64,000 nt of DNA from Mytilus galloprovincialis (Eukaryota; Mollusca; Bivalvia; Mytilida; Mytilidae). How positions within the stretch are numbered: position 1 is the first letter of the stretch; each line of letters starts with the position of its first letter. The notes beneath the pieces were generated by a model. That model was not told the DNA's origin and ran no database searches. It saw nothing but the letters and a program-made list of their open reading frames with translations. Below are positions 12,774 through 25,800 of the stretch, one piece after another. Both the position numbers and the translations under genes were made by a program. The stretch is from positions 53,848,439 through 53,912,438 of the forward strand of contig NC_134847.1 in the NCBI RefSeq assembly GCF_965363235.1, given 5' to 3'.

Positions 12774-14458
12774 AATAGTGCAGAAATCAGATTAAAAAAG
12801 AAACAATTTAAAAAAAAATGCAGAACTCAGATGAAAAAAAAGATTTAAAAATGAATGCAGAAATAATATAAAAAAGTGATTTAAAAAATTAATAAGAAAT
12901 TGCCTATTTTACATTTTAACTTAAATTTTAACTATAAAACAGCTTGACAAAATATTTTACTCAAGGTTTTGATAGACTGAAGTACTTTTCAAATGGTATA
13001 CTCAGAAGAATGGATTTAATAAGTTTACAACAACAAAGTAATTGAACATATTCTAGGATAGGACTATCTTTTCAGACAAAATTCCCAAATGTGGTGTTTT
13101 CTTGTTAATAAAATATTTTGCACTCCACATTATTGGGCATCTTATGATGTCTATTTTGTGAGAGTTAATACTCATGCTAATGTTCATATTGTGAGCTATA
13201 GATGTATATTTACCCCATATCATTGCATTTACATGTTTTTTTTTCACTGCAATGTAATTAGTGCTTGTGTGTGATATGATATGATTATAATATAAACAAC
13301 AGGAATAAAATTCAAAATAATCATCTTTAATGTGTATTATTTTACATCTTACAATCAAGGACCAAAAAGATCCTTTTTAATGTAGTGTGCAAACCGCATT
13401 CTTTTGCATTTGAGTTTTATATATACAAGTACATGCATATGAATATTGCCTGTATTATTATATATTATAAAATTATCCTTTAACAACATTACATATATCA
13501 GAAACAAATGAGCTCAAGATTAAAAAAAAAAATAAAACATGTAGTTCATACAAGTTTGTCAAATAACAATCACAAGTTCTATAAACTACACTTATCTGGT
13601 TTTAAACCAAATATTCAAAGGTGGCAATCTGTGGCCTCAGTTTGAATCTATTTTTTTGCTACACTGTTAACCACAAATAAAATTTGACCAATGATATAAT
13701 AACATGAAACATTTATAATGAGAATGATATGTAACTGGCCATACAGTTTTAGTATAAAGCAGAGATTTTTCTGTGAATGAGGGTAAAGTCAAACTGTGAT
13801 ATTCTTCTCTATGTAGTGTAATCATTTACTTACTAAAGACATTTATTAACTATTTATTTGCTAGCTAGCTTTGAAAAAAAATCTATACTTAAATTAATGA
13901 CATTCTTATTTCAATAAAATTTATAAACTCATACAAGTCCCAACAACCACCAAGGTAATGTCAGGAATGAAACTTGTAACCATCTATGCATTACCCCAGT
14001 AACCTTATATGTAGCTCAATGAAGACCCCCTCTGATAACTGGCATGTCAAGTAAAAAACCTATCAATCTAAGTTGTGATAAAATAATTGATATAGGTTGT
14101 TTGTATAATGTCCAGTGGCAATTATTTCATGCATAATGAGTATGAATGTACAATTAAATGTGCAAATCTTTTCCCAAATCCTACATACACTGCCAATCCA
14201 CTTGAAATTAATAGGTAAAATATTGTTCTTAAAAAGTTAAGTTTTCACATGAATTTATCCTTTAACAATAATTTACATCAATGTCTAAGGTCTATTTAAA
14301 GACACGAAAAGAACTTCGAGTAACTATAAATAACAGAAATGAACCCAAAGAACATAATCTGATGCCAAACTCTTACAAAATTTGCATACACCATTCAATT
14401 ACATTAATTATATGTTGGATTGATTGTACAAAATGTCATGAACAATGATTGACATTGT
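12774..14458. other. Intergenic region between convergent genes
   Basis: This is 1.7 kb between the stop codon of the PhyH-like gene (+) and the stop codon of NUDC (-). It should contain both 3' UTRs. Candidate poly(A) signals are AATAAA at about 13303 (+) and TTTATT (AATAAA on -) at about 13842 and 13853. Nothing else was recognised. Confidence 0.5.
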
Positions 14459-17400
14459 TTAGTTGAATTTACACTTTGAAAAGTCCATCTCTGGATGCTG
14501 TTTCATAAATCTGAAAATAAAGGAAATAAACAAAACTTTATTTAATGATAATTGCTGTTTAGTCATGAAAACTTATTTTCCTACATCCTATCTGAACAAT
14601 CTATGTTTAATTTGGTATATTACATGGTCATACTTTTTTCAGACCTCACTACACTAAATCAATGAATGTGTAATGCTCGATATTTTAGTCAGGGAGAACA
14701 AGATTAATCTATTAGCTGTTTAACCTAGATCAGTAATTGTGAGTTCCCTTAATAGATACAATTGGTCTCTAGTGGAGAGTTATCTCTTTTGAAATCATAC
14801 CACATCTTCTTTTTTTTTACATTGTATCTTTTGTTAGTTCTTTTTGTCCTTCAAGCTAATCTAATAGGTCAAGCCATTTGCAACTTTATGTAGGTTGCTG
14901 TCTGTCATGTTCATTGATTTGATGTTTTTTGGGGAGGGCGGGGGTAATGCCTATGTAGCTGACTATGCCATTTATGTTTTGCTCATTGTAGATATTTAGC
15001 TCTATGTGACTTATAATTGCTTACAACATTTGGTCTCTAATGCATAGTTACCACATTGGCAATCATACCACATCTTCTTAATTTTATATGTATGGATAAC
15101 CATATTTCAGTATTTTGTTGTATTGCATTATTTAGAAATGCAATTTCTTAATACACCCCTCATTAAAACATAACCATAGGTGTATTTGTCATTTCCAGAA
15201 TGTAACAGATGAAGTAAAAATTATCTACTACTCAGAGGTTCTTGAATCTATGTTTCTCCTTTCCTTTATTGTGTTTTAAAGATAAAGATTTATCCAAGAC
15301 TGTGAGCTACAATAAATAACAAATAATTCTCTTACCTCCCTTGAATTATTCAAGGGGGACAACTAGTACTGTGTTTTACTTACTTTCCTAAAACATCTTG
15401 TTTCTTTTGATCTTCAGATGTAGGTAATCCCATTTCTCTCTGTCTTTGGTCATACATCATTTTCTCTACTACACCTCTGGTTTCTCCATCCAAATCTCCA
15501 AGCTAATATACGAAAAGAAAATTAGTTATTTTAGAAATGACAAAACATTTGTGTTTAAATTTATATTTGTTTTCTTAACACTACAAACAGAAACAGCACA
15601 CCCAAATCACACAATGAGACAATAAAAAATATCACAAGGTGTAACTGTTTACCGACCATAACAGCCTAACAATCTCACAAGGTCATTTTTTTAAACATAA
15701 ATGAGGACTAAAATTACCCCGTAGTAGATAAAAGAATAGCACTTTTGATGTCAAAGCATGTTTTTAAATTTTGCATAGCTGTAAAAGAAAAATATGGTTT
15801 AAAATGTCTTTTCTTATTTATTATCAATATAATTAAGATTATATTTTTATTCATGAATGGTGTTGAATCTCTGATAAGATAAAATTTGCCCAAAATTGTT
15901 TAATTAAGGGGGAGATAATTAAACAAGATATAACAGCAAATCAAAAAACTTTTACACACAATTTTTATTAAATAAACTGGTGTCACAGAGATATGTCTCA
16001 CCTATATATAATTTGATTTTCAAATGAAAATGTTGAAATTAAAATAGCAATACTCCTGATTTTTTAACATGTAACCTATTAAAAATATTCAGTTTATGAA
16101 CCCTGACTGAAGGTACATGGTCATATAATTTCAGTGGGAAAAAAAATATTACAACTGAATATTAAACATCATTGACTTTATGGTAAGTGGTATACCTTAA
16201 TCTGACCTAATCAAAAATTTTAACTATGCAAAGTTTCAAAGTCAATAGACCTTGACTGAGGGTAGAGGGCCAACTAATATCCATGGTAATGAGATGTGCC
16301 AATTCTTATTAAACTGCATACAAAATATCATTGACTTATCATAAGTGATTCTCCTCAAACAAAAATTATCACAAACTTCAACCTAACAAATATCAGATGG
16401 ACTATATATATATTTTGAATTTGTACCTTAGAATTTTCTGGATTGACTTTTTTGGTATTAATTTCTGGTTCTGTAGTGACTACTCTACTCCACCATTCCA
16501 TTTGGTTCACCTGAAGGAAAGACACAAAAAAAGGATAAACTGCAGTTTTCATAGTTTGATTTTTTCTGACTCAAATGAAGTCTGATAGTAATTTCACTAA
16601 AAATAACATAATTATCTCCCTTAGAAGTGTTTTTTTTTCAATCAATTTCTCCCAGTTTGTGAATGAAGTGCATTTGTGAATTTTAAATCATAAATCTGAT
16701 TTTCTTTTGTTATTTTTGTTACAACAACTGTATGCTTGGATTAATCGAATTCTGACATCATTTTAGTTGTTGATTTTCACATATACCACCAGAAACAACA
16801 TGGCAAAAGTGTCATAAAAGATCAGTTTTTAAGATTAGTCTTTTATTTAAATAACAAGTGAAACTTTACTATGAACACAGTTACATCTTAACTTTAGAAT
16901 TAAATCTGTGAAATTCCAATGAAAAATAAAAGTAGATTTAAAGCACAATAAAATTACATTACGATGAATGTTTATGCAAATTCTTTTTGACTTTATTCTG
17001 ATTTTAACTTTTAAACTCAAATCAACTCTTACAGCTAATTTCCTAAAGCATGTAGGGCAAGACTTTGGTTAGCTTGCTTGCTTTGTTTGTATATTTTACA
17101 ATTGTAATTGGGATAATGTCCAATCATATCATAACATACTATACAGTTTTAATATGCCTATATATATATATTGTTTAAAGATGTCAATCTTAATTACAAA
17201 GCTCAGATTAATGTGTGTTCAAACAAAGCAAGCAACCCAACCAAAGTTTTACTATACAAGCATTAGAAAATTAGCTGTAAAATGTCTTATGTATATCTAT
17301 CTTACTAACCTTCTGTATTGTAAGAACTAAACTTTTTCTATCTTCAATAATCCATGTAGATTCTTCAATTTTTATACTATTATATGTTTCACCATCAATT

Positions 17401-20400
17401 ATTGGGGGATGACCTTTTAACCCTGCCTTTAATTTCTGAAAAGAACAAGAATAAAAGTATAGATAAGATGTTTTGCCATCAACAAGTAATATTTGTCGGG
17501 ATGATTTTTGGCATTAAAAAACACTTTTAGCATTATTTTGGCTATCATGAGGAAGCCAGTATCTTTTATATAAGCTCTGGATTTCAAATATTTTGGCTAC
17601 GAGCATCACTGAAGAGACATGTATTGTCGAAATGCGCATCTGGTGCAGGAAAATTGGTACCGTTAATGTTATTCCAATGGTGGAGGAAGCAGAAATGCAC
17701 TATGCATAATGTCACCTTTGAAAACTGACTATCCTTGTCAAATAAGATATGATTAGAAAGGTCCTGCCAAGTGGGCATTGGGAATTCATAATCTTAATGC
17801 TGACAGGCTAGTGAAACAGTAGTTTACAACTTAGAAAAGCTGGGCCCCTTATGTCATGTATGTAATATCTGTAGGTGACCAATTAAACCTGCCTTGAATT
17901 TCTCAATATATAAAGTTAATAAATTAGATAAAATAATTCATCAATTTGTATATGCAGGTGACCTTTGATGCTCAGTTAATGTTTATGTCTGGAAAAAAAA
18001 AGTACCAATGTAGGAAGTCAATATATACTGTAGACTGGATAAATTTAATCTGAAAGCCATGCACATGATTTTTTTACAGTATGTTCAATTAACAGTTTAT
18101 TATTTGATTTCAGTATTGAATGTGATAACAATTTTTAACCCTTGTTCCCACAGTAAGTTTCTGATTTTCATGACCAATTGACAAATACAGTCAAACCTGT
18201 AAAGAAAGGTCACCCTAGGGAAAAGATAAAACAGACCTTTTTAAAAAGATGACCTTTGAAATGAGGTTCAAAATGTATAGGTACCAAAGATATGTTCCTC
18301 CTTTTGATATTAAACTATAATGATATTTATAAATATACTAACCTTTTTTTGAATATCAACTACAACATCTTTAGGCTTTACTGGAAAGGATACTTTAAAT
18401 GGTATTTTAATCTAAAAGGAAACCAAAAATAACCAATTAGAAAGTGTTCACATGGATAACACTTGTGAATATTTTAAAGTTACATAATAAATGTCAGATG
18501 TTAAAAGCTTTGTTAAAAACTACAGCTGAGAACACTATATAATTCACATCTGTTCCCTTACCTGTAATTAGGTAGAAAAGATACCAAGGTATATTGGAAT
18601 TGAAGGACATCCCCTGATTCAAGGAATTCAAGAAATTTTAACAATGTGTTTAAAATCAGTTCTCAATTGGTAAAACAATTATGTTATTCTATGGGCTTAA
18701 CAATATAAGCACTTGCAGTTATAGATCTGATAGGAACATTTGAATACAGTTTTTCTTTTCTTACACCCTAGGCCTGCTTCTGATATCCTTTACCTCAATT
18801 TCATCTAGTGTTTGCCTCCATGAGTAATTTTCTAAGTCAGCACCATTTCCTGCATTGGGTTTTAACTTTCCTTTGTCCTTCTCGTCTTCCTCATCTTCAT
18901 CTTCCTAAAATTCATTCAATAGATAAAAAAAAATCTAGTCATTGTCACTCTCTTCGAGCTTGGCCCATTAGGTATATTTTTTTTTGTATTGATGGGCTGC
19001 TGTTGTATTTGCATATTACCATTATCTACTTTTATTTATAAGCAAACTGGCTAAGACATGATACAGAGCATATAAACCTTTACCCTAAAAAATGAGGCAG
19101 GATTTGCTTGACTGTGCCCACAAATTTATTTTGGGAAGTGCCAGTATCTTATCAGGTATATATCTGCCTGGTGTTTTTTTTTCATTTTCAGAGTTATGTA
19201 TTATACATTGAATACTTTTTTGATCAACTGCTAATGTTGAAATATGACTGGCAAAAAGCACAAACAAGTTGCTGCTTACCCCGAATATACATGTAGGTAA
19301 AGGTAATACAAGATACAACTCCAGAAATGGAATTGGCTATTTCCTTTTTGCTGATCAAATAATAAAAAAAAAAATGCTGGCAAATACCTTCCCTCTATTT
19401 TTCATCAGTATTACTGGTGTCATATCATCTTTTATGTTTGGTATTAATTAAGCATCATATTGTAACTTTTTTTTGCAGACATGATCTAATTTATAGCACT
19501 ATAATGAACACGCCTGAAAACAGATGGCAGGAGTCTTAATCTAACCTTTTTCTCTTCCTCTTTTGTTTCTTCTTTCTTATCTTCCTCAACAGGTTTTTCT
19601 TCCTTTTTATCATCTTTTTTCTGTTAAACAATTGAAAAAATAAAATTAAGAGCTTGCTATAAATCTTACTGAAGAGTTTAATATATTAGGTCTTAGATAA
19701 AATATTTACTCAAGAATATGCCAAAGAACATTAAAGCAAAGTAAAAAACCAGTGAACTAGATATTAAAATCATAAGATTGAATTCTAGTGTGAAAAATCC
19801 ATTAAAATTTCAGTATACATGAATTACTGTGGAATTATTATTATTTTTAGGATACCAATTTTTGTGGATTTTGTTTGTAAAGGGTAAACATGGTAAAGGA
19901 GTCATTTAAATATTCGACAAAATACCATTTTTTTTCTATACTCTAGATCTTGTTTGCAGACTTTGGGAAAGCCACAAAATCATATATAAATATATTTCTA
20001 GATCCACAAAAAACTGGTACCAAAGAAAACAGATTGAATCCCCAGAACCATCATTTAGCTCTTTTAATACACCATTGTTAAAGACCACACTAAGCACCTG
20101 TTCTAATTCTTGTTGTATTTTTTCAGCTTCTTCGTCTGTAATTTCTTTAATTTTGGGCTCTTCTTCCATTTTCTTTCTCTCTTCTTCTTCCTTTTGTTTT
20201 TTCTTGGCAATTCTCTCTTTCCTTTTTTGTTCCTCTTCATCTTTTTCCTTTTTAATCTCTGCCATTTTTTGTTCTGCCATATCTTGGTAACGTTTAAAGG
20301 AATTCATAATCATCTGAAATAAAAGACAAGACTTAAATCTGAAAACATGTGTATTCAATTTTAAGAAAAAAATCAAAACAAAGAATTGTGTAAATCAACT

Positions 20401-22663
20401 TATGCTACATATCATGTACATGTTGCGTATATATTACGTGACCTAAGGCTCCCTGTTGAAAACCGTACTTTGGCCTATAAGGTTTACTTTTACAAATTGT
20501 GACTTGGATGGAGATTTGTCACATTGGCACTCATACCACATCTTCTTATATCTATATACATTTGTTTATGAAAAAAAGAGAAAAAAAAATAATGACCTCT
20601 GTATTTTTGTGTTTGTGAGATGATTATTACAATGTTGATAAATTAAGTCCATGATGAATGTTGGTACATGTATATATATAAATTTAATTTTACTAACACA
20701 AAATATGGTAAGACTTCCTTTTGATTCTCCCTACATTGTACAATATAGATGCCTATACTATCAAAAGAAGGGGGTTAAAAGGGAAATCTTTCCAAGATAA
20801 TTACTCTTACACACTGTAGTATTTGTGTTAACTAACAAGCTGATCTAATGGCAGATCTATAATGCAACATGTTCTGAAGGCAAGCACTTGGCTAATCAAC
20901 GACATCTATTGAGGCAATATTCACTTAGAATAATATAGCTTACAAAATAAGGTCTAGAAACATAAATTTACATTTTGTAACAGCAAACAATTATGTGACA
21001 TGTCCATATTCATATTATTTCATGAGATTTCAACACTGGTTTTTGGTGGAGTTTATAGTATGGGTTTATAATTTTTCTCTGTTGTGTTTTGTGTACTGTT
21101 GTTTGTCATTTTGTCCTTATTCTGGCTCTGCTAAGTCATTGTACATGTTGTAAGTTTGTTTTTCTTAAAAGAAATAATTTATATGAAAAAATCTAAAGTC
21201 ATACCTTTTCACCATCTCCTCTCAATCCTCCTGTGTAAAAGTCTGTCTTTCTTAATAAGAAACTAAAGAAGGCACTTATCAACTGCAAAATATGAGAATT
21301 TTACCATTATGAATAAACATATATATATATATACAATGTACATGATGTATATCTACATGCACAATATTACACACTTAACAGTCAATTTTTTATGAATAGT
21401 TTTTGGAAAACCATGACAACTGTGTGAGCTAAATCAGGCCATCTGGTTTGAATAGTTTGACATTTGTCATTTTGGTAGGTGAACATGCGTTATGGGTTAT
21501 TCTCATTATAATATGGACATTTCCTGTCAAATTCATGTTAACCAATTTTTCTTGAATTCTCAAATTTGATTTATAACATATACTAAAACCTGGGAACAGT
21601 ATATCTAAAGGGAAACAAATTTAAACTAATAGGCTTTTCAGTATAAAATTGATAAAATCTCGCTCTTAACTAGACTTTAAAAGATTGATTCAATGGTAGC
21701 ATCTGACTGAAAAACTATTGGTAGTCCTCAATAGATTAACCACAAAATTATAATCGTTAATCAAAACAAGTTTTATCATAAATGGATATATTTAGTCATA
21801 TTATGTTTTCATCTTTTTCGTGACATCACGACAAGATTCAATATGGCTGAACAAAATGGCGGAGAATGTATACAAATGGGAATAATTAGATGATAATTTT
21901 AAGGAAATGAATATCATGAATATTCAAACATAAATAGGTACGTCATATCTTGAAAAAAATTTCTAACAAAAAAAACTATATATATATATTGACAGGCTTT
22001 GCATGGATTACAAACAATAAATTTTTGGGAAATACATTTTGAAAGTCACTGAAAGTGCGACTTGAACCTGGTTGCAATTCCTAACATTTTGAAATAGGAA
22101 AAATCCAAAACTCTATGGTCCGCAAATAGTCAAAAAATAACATAAGGTCCTAAGAGCTACGGATCCGCTAGTATTTATGTTCCTGCTAAAATTCTCAATT
22201 TATAAACTGTCTAAAATATACAATTTAGTATGCATGGACTCAATATATAAATTTGTTTCAACATTTTGTTTGCATATTAGTCTACATGCCATCTAATTAA
22301 CCATTGAGGTTATCTCAGGAGACTGCCAATTGTAAAAAAAAACGATACCGAGTCATTTTACCCAACAATGTTAGGTCTGCAAATTTGTGTAGACATGATT
22401 ATTTTCTCAGCAGAATTCGAACTCTGGTTTTGAGACATGTGTATATATCTATATATGTATGTATAAATTGAGAGAGAGAAGGTGATAGACAGCCAGGAAG
22501 AACATTCTAGACTATTTCAGATCTCTAGACTCTACTTCCAAGCACAATTTTCTTCATGTTGCCAATATTTGTGTGAAATGAATTAAAGTACCTCCTGTAT
22601 TCCACCATCACACTGCTGTGCCATAGCAAGCAACATGCCATCAAATCTTTGGGGTTCTGCCAT
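14459..22663 (-). CDS. NudC nuclear migration protein, ten exons
   Basis: Exons in transcript order are 22663-22592, 21282-21205, 20313-20098, 19620-19546, 18904-18794, 18411-18343, 17435-17310, 16510-16427, 15502-15384 and 14510-14459. All introns are GT..AG on the - strand and the joined 1002 nt give 333 residues; human NUDC, from memory, is 331. The N-terminus [12 protein letters not shown] and the [15 protein letters not shown] segment match NudC. Residues about 51-147 are a charged Lys/Glu helix with coiled-coil character and a [12 protein letters not shown] motif. Residues about 170-265 are the p23-like CS domain ([21 protein letters not shown]). The C-terminus [16 protein letters not shown]...[12 protein letters not shown] is typical. 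NudC acts with dynein/LIS1 and as an HSP90 co-chaperone in nuclear migration and mitosis. The first exon is about 220 bp from the divergent gene at 22884. Confidence 0.96.
14759..15085 (+). repeat. Two copies of the mussel CATACCACATCTTCT repeat tail
   Basis: About 14759-14818 and 14880-15085 both end in GGTCTCTA..GCATAGTTA or AGTGGAGAGTTATCT followed by AATCATACCACATCTTCT. Further copies are at about 3505-3598 and 20500-20547. The family is known to me as abundant in mussel DNA; its autonomous partner is not evident here. Confidence 0.6.
17561..17675 (-). repeat. Shared module of about 115 bp, also the 3' end of the LINE RT ORF
   Basis: This intron 7 segment of NUDC is nearly the same as about 56264-56378, running from ATCTTTTATATAAGCT through the CATCACTGAAGAGACATG region to GAAAATTG.TACCGTTAAT. 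On the - strand it reads out as [18 protein letters not shown], almost the same peptide that ends the LINE reverse transcriptase ORF. It is best read as a dispersed tail module, not a gene. Confidence 0.75.
20500..20547 (+). repeat. Mussel CATACCACATCTTCT repeat tail fragment
   Basis: The sequence GGATGGAGATTTGTCACATTGG followed by CACTCATACCACATCTTCTT matches the tails at 3505 and 14759. It lies in an intron of NUDC. About 21040-21175 has related wording (GTTGTGTTTTGTGTACTG) often seen with the same repeat. Confidence 0.55.
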
Positions 22664-22883
22664 TGTTTTATTTGTCTGGTAAGTGTTTCGTAGGTCTTCT
22701 TTCGCTTTCAAAATCGTTGAACGGAAATGTGCATGTCCACACCGGAGATCAAGGTGCGCTTGAAACTTGTATGTTCGTTCAAAAATCAATTTCTTAGAGC
22801 GGTTCAGAGATTCAGATGCACTGCTTCGCACTTCGCATGCGTCGTATCCAACTATCTACTTCCGTAAACAAAAGAATTTCAGC
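22664..22883. promoter_or_regulatory. Probable bidirectional promoter of NUDC and the gene at 22884
   Basis: Only 220 bp separate the two start codons, which point away from each other. The interval has more CpG than its surroundings. It contains an NRF1-like palindrome CGCATGCG (about 22837) and an ETS-like ACTTCCG (about 22859). There is no TATA box at a convincing place. A shared promoter is inference from geometry and motifs. Confidence 0.6.
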
Positions 22884-25800
22884 ATGCGGGAATTTACAAG
22901 AAGCCAACAATTCCTTAACCCCGATGAAGATTTTGTTTTACACGGACAGAGAGCTTCATACAGGTCTTTTTAAAAATTAAACTGAATATACGTTCTCAGC
23001 GGTAGTAGACAATATTCTTTAATGCATAATAATTTAAGGGTTAACAAGCACCTGACAAGTGGAGATAACTCAAAACATCCAAGTATCAAAACAATCGCTA
23101 CCAGTCTTGACAGGACTTTTACTGTTATTGTCCTACTGGTTTGGTTTAACTACTACATCCCAAGTAGACAGAACTTCAAATAAACCATTCCGAATCATTG
23201 ACAATATTTGATTTACGCCTTTGTCCAATACACCTTATCGCTAATCTCAGCTGACCCGGTCGCTTGAACTTTTGACGCATACAACAATCACTTTTCCATT
23301 GTGGCGTCAGATATTTTGTTTTGTGACGTCAAAAATTTATGGGAACTTGTGTGATATCTAGTAATGGCTGACAAATAGCGATAAGGTGTATTCTTTTGGG
23401 TCACAAATCTGTACAAAACATCATTATCATTTAAACTAGCGGTAGGGGTACTATGATTTTTATAGGATAGCAAGAACTAATCAAATTTCCAAGGACTGAT
23501 TGTTTTCACCTGAAAACTTGATTTTACATGGTGTTATATACATGTACATGCTATATGGTCGTTTATACTCAATAAAATTACAAGTTATGAAATTTGATTT
23601 TATATCTTGTACAAAATGTATATAAATTAGGTTGTCTACCTTTTGAAAAATTCTCCACAAGACATGGTAATGGATTGCCTGAAGGTAAATTGCACTTTGA
23701 TTGATTAAACACAGCTATCTTAAAACTTTTAATATTATTTTAAGTAGTATAACACCTTGTAAAATCAAGTTTTTCCAGACAAATCAATAGGTTCTTCACC
23801 TTGGGAAGTTATTTCTTGCTGTCCTAGGAAAATCATGGCACCGAAGTGGTGGTGCCTTACATGTACTTATGCAAGAAATCCTTCAAAGTCTTTTATACTG
23901 GTTCCTGGAATTCCGCCAAACCCCTCCTCTAAAAATTCTGGATCTTACCTACATGTATTCCACTGTGATAGGATTGCTTTCAGTAATATATATATATATA
24001 AATGTATGTAGACATGGTAGAAGTTGAAGATACTAAGTTCATGATTAACCATGTGGTCTTATTTAGCCGTTTTACATTTAAGAATTGAATGCTCTTTTTT
24101 GTAAATTTATTGGGGTGTAAAAGCGTTGACTGAAGTACATTTTGTATGAAGCGCGGAAGCGCTTCATACTAAAAATGTGCGCACGGTCAACGCTTTTACA
24201 ACCCTATAAAGTTGCAAAAAAAAAGCATTCAATACTTATAATTACATTTTTACCTATAGGATCCTGAAAACACGCCTTTTATCAAGTTTTTATTTCATTT
24301 ACCTGTGCACTTTATTGTGGGACCTCATGTCATCATGAATGAAAAGTTTTATTGTGTGATACAACTGCTTAAGGAATAACACGTGATGTACAGTTAGCCA
24401 ATCAGAATAACGTATAATAGTGAAACATACATTTAATGTAATTATTTAAACATAACATAATTACATCATCAGAAATAATTGGTATCATTTTAAGTCAAAT
24501 TTTTATCAAAATAAAATAAAGTACATGTATCAAAAATAAGCTTTAGAAAGCATGTGGAAAAGAAGAATTGTCAAAACACACATTTCATTACATAATAGTT
24601 ATTGAAAAACTGGTCCTTATCGTGATATATTGACGTCCCTTTAAGGCAGGGATGGGGTCGATTACTTTAAAATGTAATCGATTAAATTACAATTACTTTG
24701 CTAATAAAATGTAATCGATTAAATTACAATTACTTTGCTAATAAAATGTAATCGATTACATTACAATTACACCCTTTTTCATATGTAATCGATTACATTA
24801 GATTACCTTTCTTTAAAGTAATCATGATTACTTTAGATTACTTATGATTACATTGTATATTGCAATATCAAATTTTTTTTTATAATTTTTTATTCTCACA
24901 AAAAAGCTTATTTTGGTGATTTTTTTTAAAAGCCTTAAATTATTCATCTTAATTAAAAGAATTTATAGACAAGTACAGTGTAACATGTGTAATTTGCTAA
25001 AATATATATACATTTGTATATAGCTATTACAGACAAGTGCATGTCCTTCCTCTATGTAAAAGATATAACTTTATTTTTTTCTACAAATTTTAACCAACTG
25101 CTTAACAAAAAACCTGAACAAATAAGGAAAAATTAATTAAGTATAGTTTTATTGTCTGTTGGGACATAATTGACACATCCATTAATGTTTTTACAGGTTT
25201 AATCACCACTTCCATTTTTTTTGTCGAGCCTGCAACTTTTGTTGCAGAAAGCTCGACATAGGGATAGTGATCTGGCGGCGGCGTTAGCTAACTTCTTAAA
25301 AGGTTTATATTTTAGAAGGTGAAAGACCTGGATGCTTCATACTTTGTATATAGATGCCTCATGTTACGAAGTTTCCGTCAGTCACATGTCCAATGTCCTT
25401 GACCTCATTTCCATGGTTCAGTGACCACTTGAAAAAAAAGTTCAGAATTTTTGTAATGTTGAATTATCTCTTATAAGTAATAGGATAACTATATTTGGTA
25501 TGTGCGTACCTTGCAAGGTCCTCATGTCCGTCAGACAGTTTTCACTTGACCTCGACCTCATTTCATGGATCAGTGAACAAGGTTAAGTTTTGGTGGTCAA
25601 GTCCATATCTCAGATACTATAAGCAATAGGGCTAGTCTATTTGGTGTATGGAAGGACTGGCAGGTGTCATCTGACCTTGACCTCATTTTCATGGTTCAGT
25701 GGTCAAAGTTAAGTTTTTAAGTTTTGGTCTGTTTTTCTCATACTTTATGCAATAGGTCTACTATATTTGGTGTATGGAAATATATTATGATCTATATGTC

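Noticed and set aside
17584..17778. Minus-strand 64-codon ORF in a NUDC intron
   Set aside because: It overlaps the dispersed 115-bp module; its similarity to the LINE C-terminus is explained by that shared DNA.
20075..20322. Plus-strand Ser/Phe-rich ORFs opposite NUDC exon 3
   Set aside because: They are the antisense of the Lys/Glu-rich helix of NudC, a composition shadow.
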